NCBI GenBank assembly: GCA_022813625.1
Contig: JAKLMB010000008.1
Location: forward strand, 868,001-932,000
From: Aaosphaeria pasadenensis
Taxonomy: Eukaryota; Ascomycota; Dothideomycetes; Pleosporales
DNA: 64,000 nt
Reading direction: 5' to 3'
The notes beneath the pieces are model-generated. The model did no database searches. It saw nothing but the letters and a program-made list of their open reading frames with translations, and was not told the origin of the DNA. Below, in pieces: positions 53,185 to 63,323 of the stretch; position 1 is the stretch's first letter; the number at the start of each line of letters is the position of its first letter. The translations under genes and the position numbers were made by a program.

Positions 53185-54798
53185 CTATTCGGGCTTAGTC
53201 GAATTCCAAACGCACAGTGCAATTACCACATTAAGAAATAGATAAGTCCTGACGACTGCAGGGGGACAAAATGATTGAAACGACCGGAAGGCATGGTGCA
53301 GCGAGGAAAATTGTGCGTCTTCCGACTGAATAAAGCTATGTTTTCTGTGAGTGCGCCATACCCAGTCGCCATGAGGCTCAACGTTGAAGGGGATGAGGGT
53401 AGCAGACACTGATCGACCGTGTGTTGCTTGAGCTAAGGCCATTCCAGCAGCTGGGCCCACCGGAGCCTTGCATTGTCCATTACACATATCCTCTGGATCC
53501 TTGCCTGTGTGAGCATGTAGTCCACGGTTCACCTACGCTTCTACGAGGGGTGATGATATGGCTTCGCGTACTTACTGGCTACAAACAGAGTCTCAACGAA
53601 AAGCAGCAACCCCCTAGAACAGTCCTGGAACGTAGCCCTTGGAAATACTCCGAACCTGGTGGTTGCTACCCCAGCCTTGTCCAGTCTCCGAAATTCCTTG
53701 GCTTTTCGCTGTGTTCCGATCTGGGCGATACAAGCCATGGCCCATTTTTGGCACAACGATAGATCATGCGGAGGCATCGAAAGCAGCCTTTGACTGTCTA
53801 CTGTCTTCCGGTAATGTCCAGAGGCTCGCGCTGCACAGATACATCTCTAATTTACTTAGCACTGTTGAGCATGCAAAATCTGTGTAATTACTCGGCCTGT
53901 CACGAAGTCGACGCTGCGTAACATTTCTTATATTCGACATCAGACTAATCTATTCCTTCTAGCCTTCACCGGATTTCTTTATGTACCCTCCAGGGAGCAC
54001 AGCAGATCATGGTGCTACAGATATTCATGATTGAACCCCATATACTTTTTAGAACACGAATTACCTTACCGTATCTTGACATGACTATTTCCCTGAGAAG
54101 GGGCACCCAAGCTCAAATATGTTGAGCACATCCTGGTTGGCATGATTTAGGTTTCTCGGCGTTTTGACACTTAAGATTATGTAGTCAACTCCTGCTTCTC
54201 GACTCTGTCCTTGCCACGGAAAACCCAAATGTCTTTGGCGGACCAAACGGATGTACGCTCGTGTCTTGAATCCTACTTCAGTCCTCCCAGTTTCAACATC
54301 GCTGGTCAAGACTCTACTCTCTATAGTCCACTAATCGACTTACATTGTTTACATGGCTCAGCGCGAGCCTCAAAAGTTGCATCACGAAGTAGTGCATCCC
54401 TCGCGATTGAGGTCCAATTCAAGTTCCCAAGAGTGTGGGCTCACCGGAACGCATCGTCCCCTTGTGCTACGATGCCGAAATGCCCAACCACCCGGAACTG
54501 CGGTTCGCAATTTAAGTCACCCTAACCAATTGCCTGGGCTTGCCTTCAAAAACCATCATTGACTAGCAGATAATTAGCATGGAAGACTATGTGGAGCGCT
54601 ATTGGACGAGATACTATTAAGCTCTCCAAGAGAGATGTCGGCGTCTAGCACAGCAACAATCGAGTTCTCGTCTTGCAGGAAGGAGATTGGATCGGGGCGA
54701 TGCACAAATTTACATTGCGAAAGCTTACAATTGCCCATTGTCGGCACGAATGGTGCAGATAGTCTTGCACATCATTTACGAACCCTTTGCGAACAATT
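53185..54798. other. Unassigned stretch upstream of the collagen-like gene
   Basis: Two minus-strand frames (53777-53541 and 53532-53185) have protein-like composition, for example KWAMACIAQIGTQRKAKEFR, and could be joined by an intron with GTAAGT near 53575, but no family is recognised. The plus-strand part from 54200 to 54790 may contain lost or unrecognised upstream exons of the collagen-like gene. Confidence 0.35.
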
Positions 54799-55524
54799 AT
54801 GTTGTCCTTTCGAGGCTATGATCCACGCGTAGCTGTCAAACCGAACACCCGCATCATCACTCTACACATCACTCGGTCTGATGAGACTCGTACCATTGCA
54901 GTCACGTTAGCACGCACGCCATCCGGAGTATTACCGACCGTTCCTGGCTCGCCTCCATCTTCAACAACAAATCCCAGGCCAGGACCACTCGCCATCGGCG
55001 TGACAATCTGCGTTCTGTTGCTAATCACGGCGTTGCTGTTCTGTATCTGCCGGAGAAGGGGACCGCCTGGGCCCAGAGGCCGAGCTGGTCGAGACGGCCT
55101 TGACGGTCACCAAGGCCCGCCAGGTGTCGCTGGTCGAGACGGCCGTGACGGTATTCATGGTGCACCAGGCGTCGCTGGTCGCGATGGCTTCCACGGGCCA
55201 CAGGGGCCACAGGGACCGCCCGGTCGGGATGGCCTTCAAGGCGTACCGGGTGCGCAAGGAACTCCAGGCGTGCAAGGAACTCCAGGCGTGCAAGGACCAC
55301 GAGGTCGGTCGGGATCACGAGGCTCTCATGGGCGCCAGGGAAGTCTGGGACCACGAGGCCGCGATGGGCAACCTGGACCAGCAGGCCGAGATGGTCGCGA
55401 TGGGCGAGATGGGCGAGATTGTCGAGATGGGCGAGATTGTCGAGATGGTCGAGATGGGCGAGATGGGCGAGATGGGCGAGATGGGCGAGGTTGTCGAGAT
55501 GGGCGAGATGGTCGAGATGGTTGA
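54799..55524 (+). CDS. Transmembrane collagen-like (Gly-X-Y repeat) protein
   Basis: A 241-aa frame from ATG 54799. Residues 1-60 are a Thr/Pro/Ser-rich N-terminal part (ending in PPSSTTNPRPG). A transmembrane helix spans ~63-84 (LAIGVTICVLLLITALLFCI) and ends in CRRR. From Gly88 to the C-terminus run about 51 Gly-X-Y triplets. They are varied at first (GPPGPRGRAGRDGLDGHQ), then become nearly pure Gly-Arg-Asp, with three Gly positions changed to Cys. The protein ends on a triplet. By the positive-inside rule the collagen part would face the cytosol, which is odd; with the opposite topology it would be a surface collagen. The frame starts just after a stop with no clear upstream exon, so the true start is uncertain. 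Confidence 0.72.
   Translation: MLSFRGYDPRVAVKPNTRIITLHITRSDETRTIAVTLARTPSGVLPTVPGSPPSSTTNPRPGPLAIGVTICVLLLITALLFCICRRRGPPGPRGRAGRDGLDGHQGPPGVAGRDGRDGIHGAPGVAGRDGFHGPQGPQGPPGRDGLQGVPGAQGTPGVQGTPGVQGPRGRSGSRGSHGRQGSLGPRGRDGQPGPAGRDGRDGRDGRDCRDGRDCRDGRDGRDGRDGRDGRGCRDGRDGRDG
55386..55524. repeat. 9-bp tandem repeat encoding Gly-Arg-Asp
   Basis: Units of GATGGGCGA with GATTGTCGA and GATGGTCGA variants. The Cys codons (TGT) in the collagen tract arise from G-to-T variants of GGT/GGC. The repeat has probably grown by slippage, so its length should differ among isolates. Confidence 0.9.
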
Positions 55525-56030
55525 CACGATTCGGGCTGGTGGTGATTAGCGCAATGGATCATATTCGCAGGAACCACGAGCACAATTTCAGGTCGGATCA
55601 TCCAGGAGCGCTGTGATCAGAGACCAGGAGGCAATGTACGAGCGCAAGAGCAAACTATCGAGTTCTTCACATTTTGACAGATTCAAGGTCGCTGTCGGCT
55701 ATCTGCTTGTAGGGGCCCATCTGCGCACTCGCTGCTCGCATATAGTACCCTTGGTCGCCGGTTCCGAAGCACTGTCACTCATATCTACCACCTTGCGATT
55801 CTTGGAGAGGAGATTGTAAAGGCCCAAAACGCAGGGGAAGATTATGTTGCTTAACAATGGCTCTGTAGAAACTGTGGTGTAATAATTGAATCGAAGAGGG
55901 GAATCCTGACTCCCAGTTACTGCCCGGGGAAGAAGGTGACGTAGGGTGTTTTGATATATGTCTGTACTGGATACTAGCGGTTCCCAAGCGCTAGCACCCC
56001 CAAGGTGCATTTACTTCCAAGAACAACTCT
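55525..56030. other. Spacer, tail-to-tail
   Basis: About 500 bp between the collagen-like gene and the 3' end of the P450 relic; short frames on both strands without resemblance. Confidence 0.5.
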
Positions 56031-57332
56031 TCATATGAATCTCTCTCTGACCGCAGCGGCCCGTGAAGCTCTGCCATAACAGTCTGTCCACGGACCTTCC
56101 ATTGCCACGTCGTACTTCACGTCGTAGAACGCTTCCACTAGAGCTGCCACTAAGATACCGATGAATCCAAGGGCAAAGTCAGGCTTAGCTGGACAGGTGA
56201 ATGGCGAGCCACCAAAAGGCATCCAAGCTCTCATCGGTTCGGACTCGAGACCTATGCTCGTCCAGCGGGATGACCGGAAGTGTTCCGCGTCAGGGCCCCA
56301 GATCTCCGTGTCCCGATGCAGGCCCTCGATGTCGGCGGTGGCAGTGATCGAAGGACCACTCGCGAATTCAAAATGGCGATGGACGCGACGAGTCGGTGGA
56401 TATAATCGAAGAGCCTCACGACAATTGAGGATACCACGCTTATCTCTTCTCTCTCTCCATGAGCAAAGTGCTGTTGCGGGACTGGTCTCTTGAGGTATTC
56501 AATGCAGCCACCCATGCGCTCATGTCTTTCGCACCTCGGAACTGGACTTCTATGAAACAACGAAGTACTACTCGCCACATGGTCTCAAACGTGGGGAGGA
56601 TCAGGTTCATTGCGTTCGCCTGTGGGTCCAATGGGTCGCAACCTGGTACCAATCGACCCAGTGCCTCATGGAGTTCATATTGCTTTATCATGAATGGGCC
56701 TTACGAGGTACTTTTGACTGTATCCAGATGCGAGTGATTTCTGCAGCGACGAAAGAGATATCCTCGTTGTGCAAACCAGAGGGATCGCATTGATAGAGCA
56801 GGCTGATGGTCATTTTGAGGACAAAGGACTGTACGAGACAGACAACGCTCTGGAGGTACAGACTTCTTACTAGCCGCTTCGCATCACGTGCAACCATGTC
56901 CTAGTCTAGCCTGAGGAGTGCTTCGACCATGTTTCTATAAGCGCTATGCCGTTCGTACTGCTTGGTCGTGAAAGCGTTATCAATCCCGAAGGCATAGCTC
57001 AACCGTGTGTTTGCTCTGGCTCTGGCCTCGAAAGTTGAAAAAGTATTGGCAGCGCCGTGGTGCACTCTGCCGGCCATGATCTGTACACACTGGGCTCGGT
57101 TCTTCGTGATGTAACCTAGCGGTGTTCCACTCAATTTTGAGAAGAACAGATTCGTAAGGACGACAAAGCCTACTAGCGCAGTACAGGATAGCACTCTGTA
57201 TTCTTGAAAAGGATGTTCCATAGTCTCCGAGCAGAGAAGGGCGGTTTCTGAGAGAGAAGGGCAGATTCCGAGAGAGAGAAGGGCGGTTTCTGCATGCAGA
57301 CGGTAAACTTGCGTCGCATGTACAACGGCCAT
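56031..57332 (-). pseudogene. Cytochrome P450-like gene, multiply broken
   Basis: Reading from the 5' end: a membrane helix (VLSCTALVGFVVLTNLFF), KNRAQCVQIMAGRVHHGAAN, IDNAFTTKQYERHSAYR and LLRLD; an in-frame TAG at 56901-56903 (probably from TGG); DMVARDAKRLV; a frameshift near 56700; ALGRLVPGCDP...NLILPTFETMWRVVLRCFIEV (helix I region); shifts near 56505 and 56425; REALRLYPPTRRVHR (E-x-x-R helix K); and the haem loop MPFGGSPFTCPAKPDF with its Cys. So P450 hallmarks appear in order but in at least three frames plus a stop. The 5' part also carries three ~22-bp repeats (57234-57292). Not functional. The stop fits RIP-type G-to-A change on this strand. Confidence 0.8.
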
Positions 57333-58154
57333 GTGCCAAATGTCTACTGTCTTACAACTATGGTACGCGGAACGACCGTATATTAAATGGTCACCAATAC
57401 TTCACTTGTCAATGCTGAGACCGGTCAAGATATGCAGCTGCAGCTTGCGAGCTCCCACGCCTTAGGTCTCGCGTCAATAGTCACACAATCATTGTAAATG
57501 ATGAGGTGTCTAATTACTCCAATTAAGAGCCGTGACATTCTGATTCAATGCCAAGCCGCCGAGCAGGATGTAAAGATCAATCCATTGAAGACAAAAGGGG
57601 TGGTTTAAGCTTAGAGAACTTCGGACTCACGACATTACAAAAGAGGAATCTGCGATGGCTCTACAAGGGGTAGATAGGGCCACATGGCCGGGCTATGCGA
57701 CCTTGATCGCGTCAAACACGTCTTGTCACTTCAGGACCGGTCAGCGTACAGCGAACACTACCCATTCACACCATTCAGCTTTGGCTATGATCGGACGATT
57801 GGCTCAAGTGCCTGGGGTCACAAGTTTGGAAGCTGAAGTGAGGGGCTATAGTTTTGGGAGGCAATGAAGCACGAAAGGCCAGGACCCTTTATGAACCTGT
57901 AACACGATAGCTCGAGAACGCAGCCCATATGGAGCCAGTGGATCAGTAATTTTACCGCAGATGGCTTGTGGATGGCAATTGTGATGTCCGAGAATGGGGG
58001 TTCACCGGAATGCTCATCCCCGTTGTGGCACAGCAACGGCATGCGCATCTTGATATGCAATGCATGTTCGTTGGACTCATCTCCCCAGGAATACGTCTTT
58101 CCGGAAGTCCCTGAGTCACGAAATTCCTCAGTTCCAACCATTCGCTGAAGTAAC
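57333..58154. other. Intergenic stretch
   Basis: About 820 bp between the P450 relic 5' end and the next plus-strand gene. A long minus frame (57818-58324) overlaps the next gene and is considered a shadow. No gene seen. Confidence 0.45.
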
Positions 58155-58610
58155 ATGCGTTCACCGGTCAACGCACTTCTAAGGTATTGGCATAGCGTAT
58201 TAGCTCTGCCACGACAACTCCCATCATGGCACCGGGATCGACTTCGCGAAGAACTGCTCGAACGACGCATGACGAAGACTTCGTGGCGGAAACTGAGCGA
58301 AACATCCGATGTCTTCTTTTGCATCAGTCGAGCGCGCTACGATGGCTCCTATACCCGGAATCTGCCACCACTCACACCCCGCCATACTCTGATATATGTC
58401 TATATGGTCATCAAGTACACATCGCGATGGGAACTGTACCGAACGACGGCTCGCCTCTGTCGCGTGCCTCACTTCGATCAGGTATGCGAGGTAGTTAATC
58501 CGGGTAAAGATCACAAGCTCGCTGAAGTCGCTCTGCGCCATGACATTGACGTAGCGCACTTCAGTAGAGTTTGTCGCCGGCTGCAACGTGTGTGGCCTCT
58601 TCTCCCTTAG
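58155..58610 (+). CDS. Small protein of unknown function upstream of the fusion gene
   Basis: A single-exon frame, 151 aa, starting at an ATG with a stop three codons upstream. The protein looks real: it is rich in Arg, Trp and aromatic residues with segments PRQLPSWHRDRLREELLERR, SWRKLSETSDVFFCISRARY, IKYTSRWELYRTTARLCRV, and CEVVNPGKDHKLAEVALRHD ending in SRVCRRLQRVWPLLP. It is mostly helical, basic, without signal peptide or membrane helix. I cannot name the family. It lies 235 bp upstream of the kinase-HAD-UPRT gene on the same strand. Because the N-terminus begins abruptly it could be the last exon of a larger gene. Confidence 0.6.
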   Translation: MRSPVNALLRYWHSVLALPRQLPSWHRDRLREELLERRMTKTSWRKLSETSDVFFCISRARYDGSYTRNLPPLTPRHTLIYVYMVIKYTSRWELYRTTARLCRVPHFDQVCEVVNPGKDHKLAEVALRHDIDVAHFSRVCRRLQRVWPLLP

Positions 58611-58845
58611 CCTTATGGTCTGCTCGCGCACGCAAGCACAGCGTAAGCAGCCGTACGCTGGTGTAGCACATGTGTCTATCTTCTATAATTGTGGGAAGAT
58701 CTTCCAGGACACCCAGGCTGTAGGCAACAAGGCTATGGTCGTCTACTATATATTGCACAACCGCGACATAGATGACCAGCCATCTTAAGGATCCAGCTCC
58801 CCTGACTGCAAGCTCGGAATTTTATCCTTCTACTTATCACCTACA

Positions 58846-60900
58846 ATGAAGCTCTCTCCTGACTTTGAACCAATGCCGTTCAACACGCTCACTCCCCGCA
58901 ACGATCAATCCGTTGTAGTAGGCATTTATGGCGTCCCCGGTTGCGGCAAGACGTATCTGCTCAATCAGCTCAAGCAACTATTGCAGCAGGAGTCGTTCAC
59001 GTTTCATGACGGGTCTGAGGTAATCGCAAATACCGTGCCTGGAGGTCTTGATGCGTTCCAGAAGCAGAACGAGCAAGAACAGATGCATTGGCGTGGGGTA
59101 GCTATCGACAGGATCAAACAGGAGTGCGTGGAGAGCGGTCGGACTGCGGTCGTGGCTGGGCATCTCATGCTTTGGTCCGAGGGTGAGGATGCAGGACAAC
59201 TCATATACACTCAGAATGATCTCCAGACCTATACGCATATAGTCTACCTGGACATTCCGGCTGATGTGGTAGCACAACGCAGACAAGACGACGAAGAAAG
59301 GAATCGTCCGACCACAACAGTCGATCGTCTGCGTAAATGGCAAGAGGAGGAAAAGAGTCAGCTGGTTCAACTTTGCCGCGATCACGGAATTCTGCTCTCG
59401 ATCATGCCGCAACTCCCAGTGCTCCCGGACTTCGTCTCTGCACTCTTACAGGACTTCCGGCACCATACCGAAAGGGACAATCTACGCAAAGCTGAGCTGG
59501 CACTGGATGGAGCCATTGCCGCTGGTTCAGGGTCACTGAAAACTTTGCTAGTCCTTGACGCGGACAGAACCTTGTCTGCAGAGGACACTGGTGCCTTGTT
59601 CTGGGAGAAGTTGAGACTCTCGCGCCATACCGCCAAAGAACAGTGTCCTCTCAAGGCCCTGTTCAGCAGTAAACTTGGCTATACGCACACAGCGTTTCGT
59701 CAGGCTGTGCTTCTCTACGAAGAAGCGACCAACGACCGAGAATACAATGCGATCTGTCAGGACGTCGCGTCCACGGTGACCATACATCCGGAATTTGTCT
59801 CCTTGTTGCAAATGCAGGCTGGTCATAATCATGTTGGCGCCGTGGTGATTAGCTGCGGGCTGCGTCGAGTCTGGGAAATCGTGCTGGAGAGGGCAGGTCT
59901 GTCCCAGACTGTGGGAGTCATCGCTGGAGGCCGTATCTCAGATGGGTATGTTGTCACAGGGACCGTCAAGGCAGCCCTGGTGGCCCGTTCGCAACAAGTT
60001 CACAAGCTGTATGTTTGGGCCTTTGGAGACAGTCCGCTGGACATGGCCATGTTGCGCACTGCAGACCGAGCCGTCGTAGTGTCCGGCGACGAGGAAAGCC
60101 GGAGCAAGAGCATGGACGCTGCCCTGCAGGATGCCATTGAGAACCACAAGCTTTCAGCACATCAAGCTCTTCTTCCTAGCTATGCATCGCCACGCCTGAG
60201 CACCGACAAGCTGCCCTTGATCAACCTCACAGATGGACACTTCATTGCCGCCGTATTCGGCACTTCGCACTCGCGCGCCCCTCCACAGATTCTTCACATG
60301 ACCGATAGACATGCAGCCAAAATGCTCATGACGCCGATGCGGGACGCGACAGTCTCTGGGCCGAGCCTTAGGGAAGCCCACGTCCAAGCCGGACGATTCC
60401 TAGCACACCATCTCGCAGCGGAAATGATTGGCATCGAAGAATATCCCATTCCTCATGTTCAAGGCCATAACACGAGTGGTTTTCGACTCCTACATGAGCG
60501 CCAGACCTTGATCGTGGCACTGATGCGTGGCGGGGAGCCTATGGCTTTCGGAGTGAATGATGCCTTCCCACTCGCTATGTTCTTACACGCCTCTTGTCCC
60601 GAGGACATCACGCGAGACTCGGTGAGAGGCCGACTCACTGTGATATTAGTGGATTCTGTAGTCAACAGTGGCAAGACTGTGTTGCAGTTCGTACAGTACA
60701 TCCGCAGCCTACATGCTACGATCCGAATTGTGATAGTGGCTGGTGTCGTCCAAGCGCAGTGCATGTCGCAAGGTTTGGAGCCGCTTTGCGGGGACGTACA
60801 GCTCAACCTGGTTGCGCTTCGCCTGTCGGACAACAAATTCACCGGCAGCGGAACTACTGATACTGGCAATCGCCTCTACAACACCACACACCTTGCTTGA
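58846..60900 (+). CDS. Fusion: P-loop kinase-like, HAD phosphatase-like, uracil phosphoribosyltransferase-like
   Basis: One uninterrupted 684-aa frame. Part 1 (residues ~22-205): P-loop GVPGCGKT (29-36), a Walker B-like HIVYLDIPADVV, and an Arg-rich QRRQDDEERNRP lid, as in nucleotide or polynucleotide kinases. Part 2 (~230-430): HAD motif I LDADRT (Asp238 and Asp240), motif II Ser336 in VVISCG, a motif III Lys near 375 and motif IV GDSPLD (394-399), close to phosphoserine-phosphatase-like HADs. Part 3 (~475-684): PRTase fold with VALMRGGEPM, PRPP loop VDSVVNSGKT (602-611) and a UPRT-like base site GTTDTGNRLYNTTHL. All key residues are present, so three nucleotide-related activities in one chain are plausible; substrates are unknown. 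Cytosolic. Confidence 0.88.
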   Translation: MKLSPDFEPMPFNTLTPRNDQSVVVGIYGVPGCGKTYLLNQLKQLLQQESFTFHDGSEVIANTVPGGLDAFQKQNEQEQMHWRGVAIDRIKQECVESGRTAVVAGHLMLWSEGEDAGQLIYTQNDLQTYTHIVYLDIPADVVAQRRQDDEERNRPTTTVDRLRKWQEEEKSQLVQLCRDHGILLSIMPQLPVLPDFVSALLQDFRHHTERDNLRKAELALDGAIAAGSGSLKTLLVLDADRTLSAEDTGALFWEKLRLSRHTAKEQCPLKALFSSKLGYTHTAFRQAVLLYEEATNDREYNAICQDVASTVTIHPEFVSLLQMQAGHNHVGAVVISCGLRRVWEIVLERAGLSQTVGVIAGGRISDGYVVTGTVKAALVARSQQVHKLYVWAFGDSPLDMAMLRTADRAVVVSGDEESRSKSMDAALQDAIENHKLSAHQALLPSYASPRLSTDKLPLINLTDGHFIAAVFGTSHSRAPPQILHMTDRHAAKMLMTPMRDATVSGPSLREAHVQAGRFLAHHLAAEMIGIEEYPIPHVQGHNTSGFRLLHERQTLIVALMRGGEPMAFGVNDAFPLAMFLHASCPEDITRDSVRGRLTVILVDSVVNSGKTVLQFVQYIRSLHATIRIVIVAGVVQAQCMSQGLEPLCGDVQLNLVALRLSDNKFTGSGTTDTGNRLYNTTHLA

Positions 60901-61944
60901 CTGAAGGCGCGTAGTCGCAAGAGGATTAGATGGTGAATAGCAAATGGATCAATAATTATAGAGTTGATCTAGCTTAAGTCTGGGCTAATTGAATCGTTCT
61001 TTTAATTGAATTGTTCTTGAAACTCTACGAACGTGATGTTGACCTCGAGCAGAACAAACACAAGGCTGACACTGGACGAAGATTGTTCGCTCGCTGAGAT
61101 AGCAAGCCACACCAAAACTCGACTAGCGTCTAACTGTCTCGCATCTTTGTGTGCCACCGTACCTGCACGACTCCACGGGATCTTTTTGCCTGCACTCCAG
61201 ACGATCCCGTGGAGAACTGATCGTAGATCCATGGCTAAGGCTTGCTTTCTGCTTTTCAACTACACAGAAGGCCATCGTCCTCTTGTGACCAGCGAGTATT
61301 TCTTCTAGAGCTTGAGGGCTTATCATCGATGTTGCTTGAAGGCTCGTTGCCCTTGTTGCTCTTGTTATACTGCTCGCTTGATCTTTCGTCGTGAGCATCG
61401 TCGGCCTTGGCTGGTGAGATACTTCCAGAAGGCCTCGTTTCCCAAGTCGCAAGCGGCGGAGCCTCAGATAGGGGACTGATCGCACTAAATGGTGAATTCA
61501 AAATACTGCCTTGCCTGCTTGCGGTTGAATTTTGTCCCTCTCGAAGACAGCGCCGCGGAACCACAATATTGATGCTGTTCCCATCATCGCTCCCATAATC
61601 GCTTCCGTCATCACTCCCGTCATCGGTCTCGTCGGTACTCTCCTCGCCATAGTATATTTTATTCTTGAATTTCTTATTAGATAAGCTAGTAACTATATAC
61701 CTGCCTGTATAATATATGCTAATGCATACCTGTACATCCTTCTAGCTGTTCATTAAATATTGGTAGCCAAAAATCTAATACAAGCTAGATTTAGTTGTCT
61801 TGTATATATTTCTTATCTATGTCTTTAGATGTAGGAGAATAGAGGTTCTTTCTTCTATTTAGCAGACGTTATCATCAACATCATTTCCGTATTTCATGGA
61901 CTGAGGCCTAACAACAGAAGTTCCAGGTACAGCTATTACGCCTG
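60901..61944. other. Spacer containing a SANT/Myb relic and AT-rich DNA
   Basis: Apart from the relic listed next, 61650-61880 is AT- and TA-rich and gene-free. Confidence 0.5.
61130..61660 (-). pseudogene. SANT/Myb-like protein, C-terminal relic
   Basis: A minus frame begins in an acidic run (STDETDDGSDDGSDYGSDDG), continues Ser/Pro-rich (PSGSISPAKADDAHDERSSE) and reaches SSRRNTRWSQEDDGLL, the start of a SANT/Myb helix set. A TGA at 61256-61258 breaks it, but the same frame goes on with KAESKPLPWIYDQF and RGVVQVRWHTKMRDS, close to the GR(T/S)PG.VQVRW.TKL end of this domain type in fungi. The first half of the gene is absent. Probably a remnant. Confidence 0.55.
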
Positions 61945-63323
61945 CTATACTGTCCCTTCCGGCTGCTTCACATTGCCAGATGACGCCGGGATTTTGGTTT
62001 GGTCAGTGCTGCTCCCCTCCTCCATCGACTGAAGCGAGGGCCACGTGGTAGGTCCTCCCACCACGACGCGACCACGGCCACGTTCCCACCCGACCAGTTC
62101 ATGTTCGCCTCGTCGTTGCTGCTCTTTTTTGTTCGCACCCTGCTCCGATCCAGGGTACCGAACGTCGGGCGCGCTGGGGTAATCCGAACTTGTGCCGCAA
62201 GGGAAAAGTCTGACTACCGGTCTGAGCGACGGAAGGCAGACACAGACGACGCCCATGCAGTTCTCTATCGCACTCCAGAGAACAGAGTCATCTACAGACC
62301 AATTTGCAGCGAATGTGTTGGGATCCAAGCGGAGTACGAACGGCAGACGCAAAGCAGATGCGATCAAGACACTAGGAATGAAGTTCTGTCAGTGGTTGAC
62401 TGTAAAGCCTCCATGTAACTGCAGGAAAGAGCAGGACTTACAAGCCACCGAGAAGGAAGAATCCGATTACGAAAACCCTTTGTGTGATGCTGATTTTCAA
62501 GCTCCAGACGTAAGGCAGGGGGAGCGCAAGAAGAAAGAGATCAGCTAAGATATTAGGAATAGAGACGCCAAAGAAGAAGGACCTCAAATGAATGCATTTC
62601 GCCGAGCTTTTCAAGGCCGGCGTCCACAGAGAGGCAACGGGGATGCATTGAAAAGCTGCAACTAAAATCTGAAAATACCCGTGGTCAGTGTTGTTATTGA
62701 GAGCGCCTCGGTAGATGTGAGGTTGACAAGATCAATGATGTGAATTCAAGGTAAAAGGGGTGAAAGAAACGCAAATTTACCGATGCGATAAACCATCCTA
62801 CTACGAAACAAGTAACGAAATATATGGGAACGCGCATTGAAGACATGCTAAACAGCCTCCAGTAATATGCTAGTATAGAAGCTTTTAAGCTAAGCTGGGT
62901 AACGTAGTAAAACAGCTCAGCAATATAGACTGTTTTTGCGTGTGCTGAGAGGAGACTTGGTAGGATAGGATCCCCCTGAATAATACTATCATCTGGGAGA
63001 TCTGTATTAATGTTAGATATAGAGACGGCGCATGTGAGGTATAGTACTTACCTACAAGTATGAGAGATATAAACACTCCTAGCAAGACCTTGATGGCATA
63101 TTGTGTTAGTTGACATTAAAACAACGATAATCTCTCAGCATACCAAGCCGGCGCAGGAAAGCCAGTCATCGTACCAGATCTTGGTCCTGGCCACCCTCCG
63201 TGCCGTGAAGCGAAGGATTACAGCAAGTACTGCCACTGGGAAACAGACGGATATTGTTGCAATTGTTCGAGTGCGATACGGCTTCGTGAGATGAGCTACA
63301 TTTGCCGCGGACAGAACTGCCAT
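61945..63323 (-). CDS. Rhodopsin-domain integral membrane protein (PTH11-like), second copy
   Basis: Five exons (63323-63144, 63088-63052, 63001-62781, 62668-62442, 62371-61945) give 363 aa; all splice sites are GT..AG and phases close. Helices: TIATISVCFPVAVLAVILRF, YDDWLSCAGLVLLGVFISLI, ELFYYVTQLSLKASILAYYW, VPIYFVTCFVVGWFIASILV, SFFFGVSIPNILADLFLLAL and FVIGFFLLGGFVLIASAL. WSVDDSVLWSAIENCMGVVC and VCLPSLRPVVRL mark the fungal rhodopsin-like domain end. The long polar tail is probably cytosolic. It differs strongly from the copy at 3455, so the two are not a recent duplicate. It is an intact gene in a decayed neighbourhood. Confidence 0.87.

Noticed and set aside
55315..55601. Minus-strand Ser-Ile/Ser-Arg-Pro frames over the collagen repeat
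   Set aside because: Repeat-driven shadows; the plus frame has a membrane helix and regular Gly-X-Y spacing over varied triplets.
57818..58324. 168-codon minus frame
   Set aside because: Overlaps the plus-strand 151-aa frame, which has better protein-like composition; no domain recognised on the minus strand.
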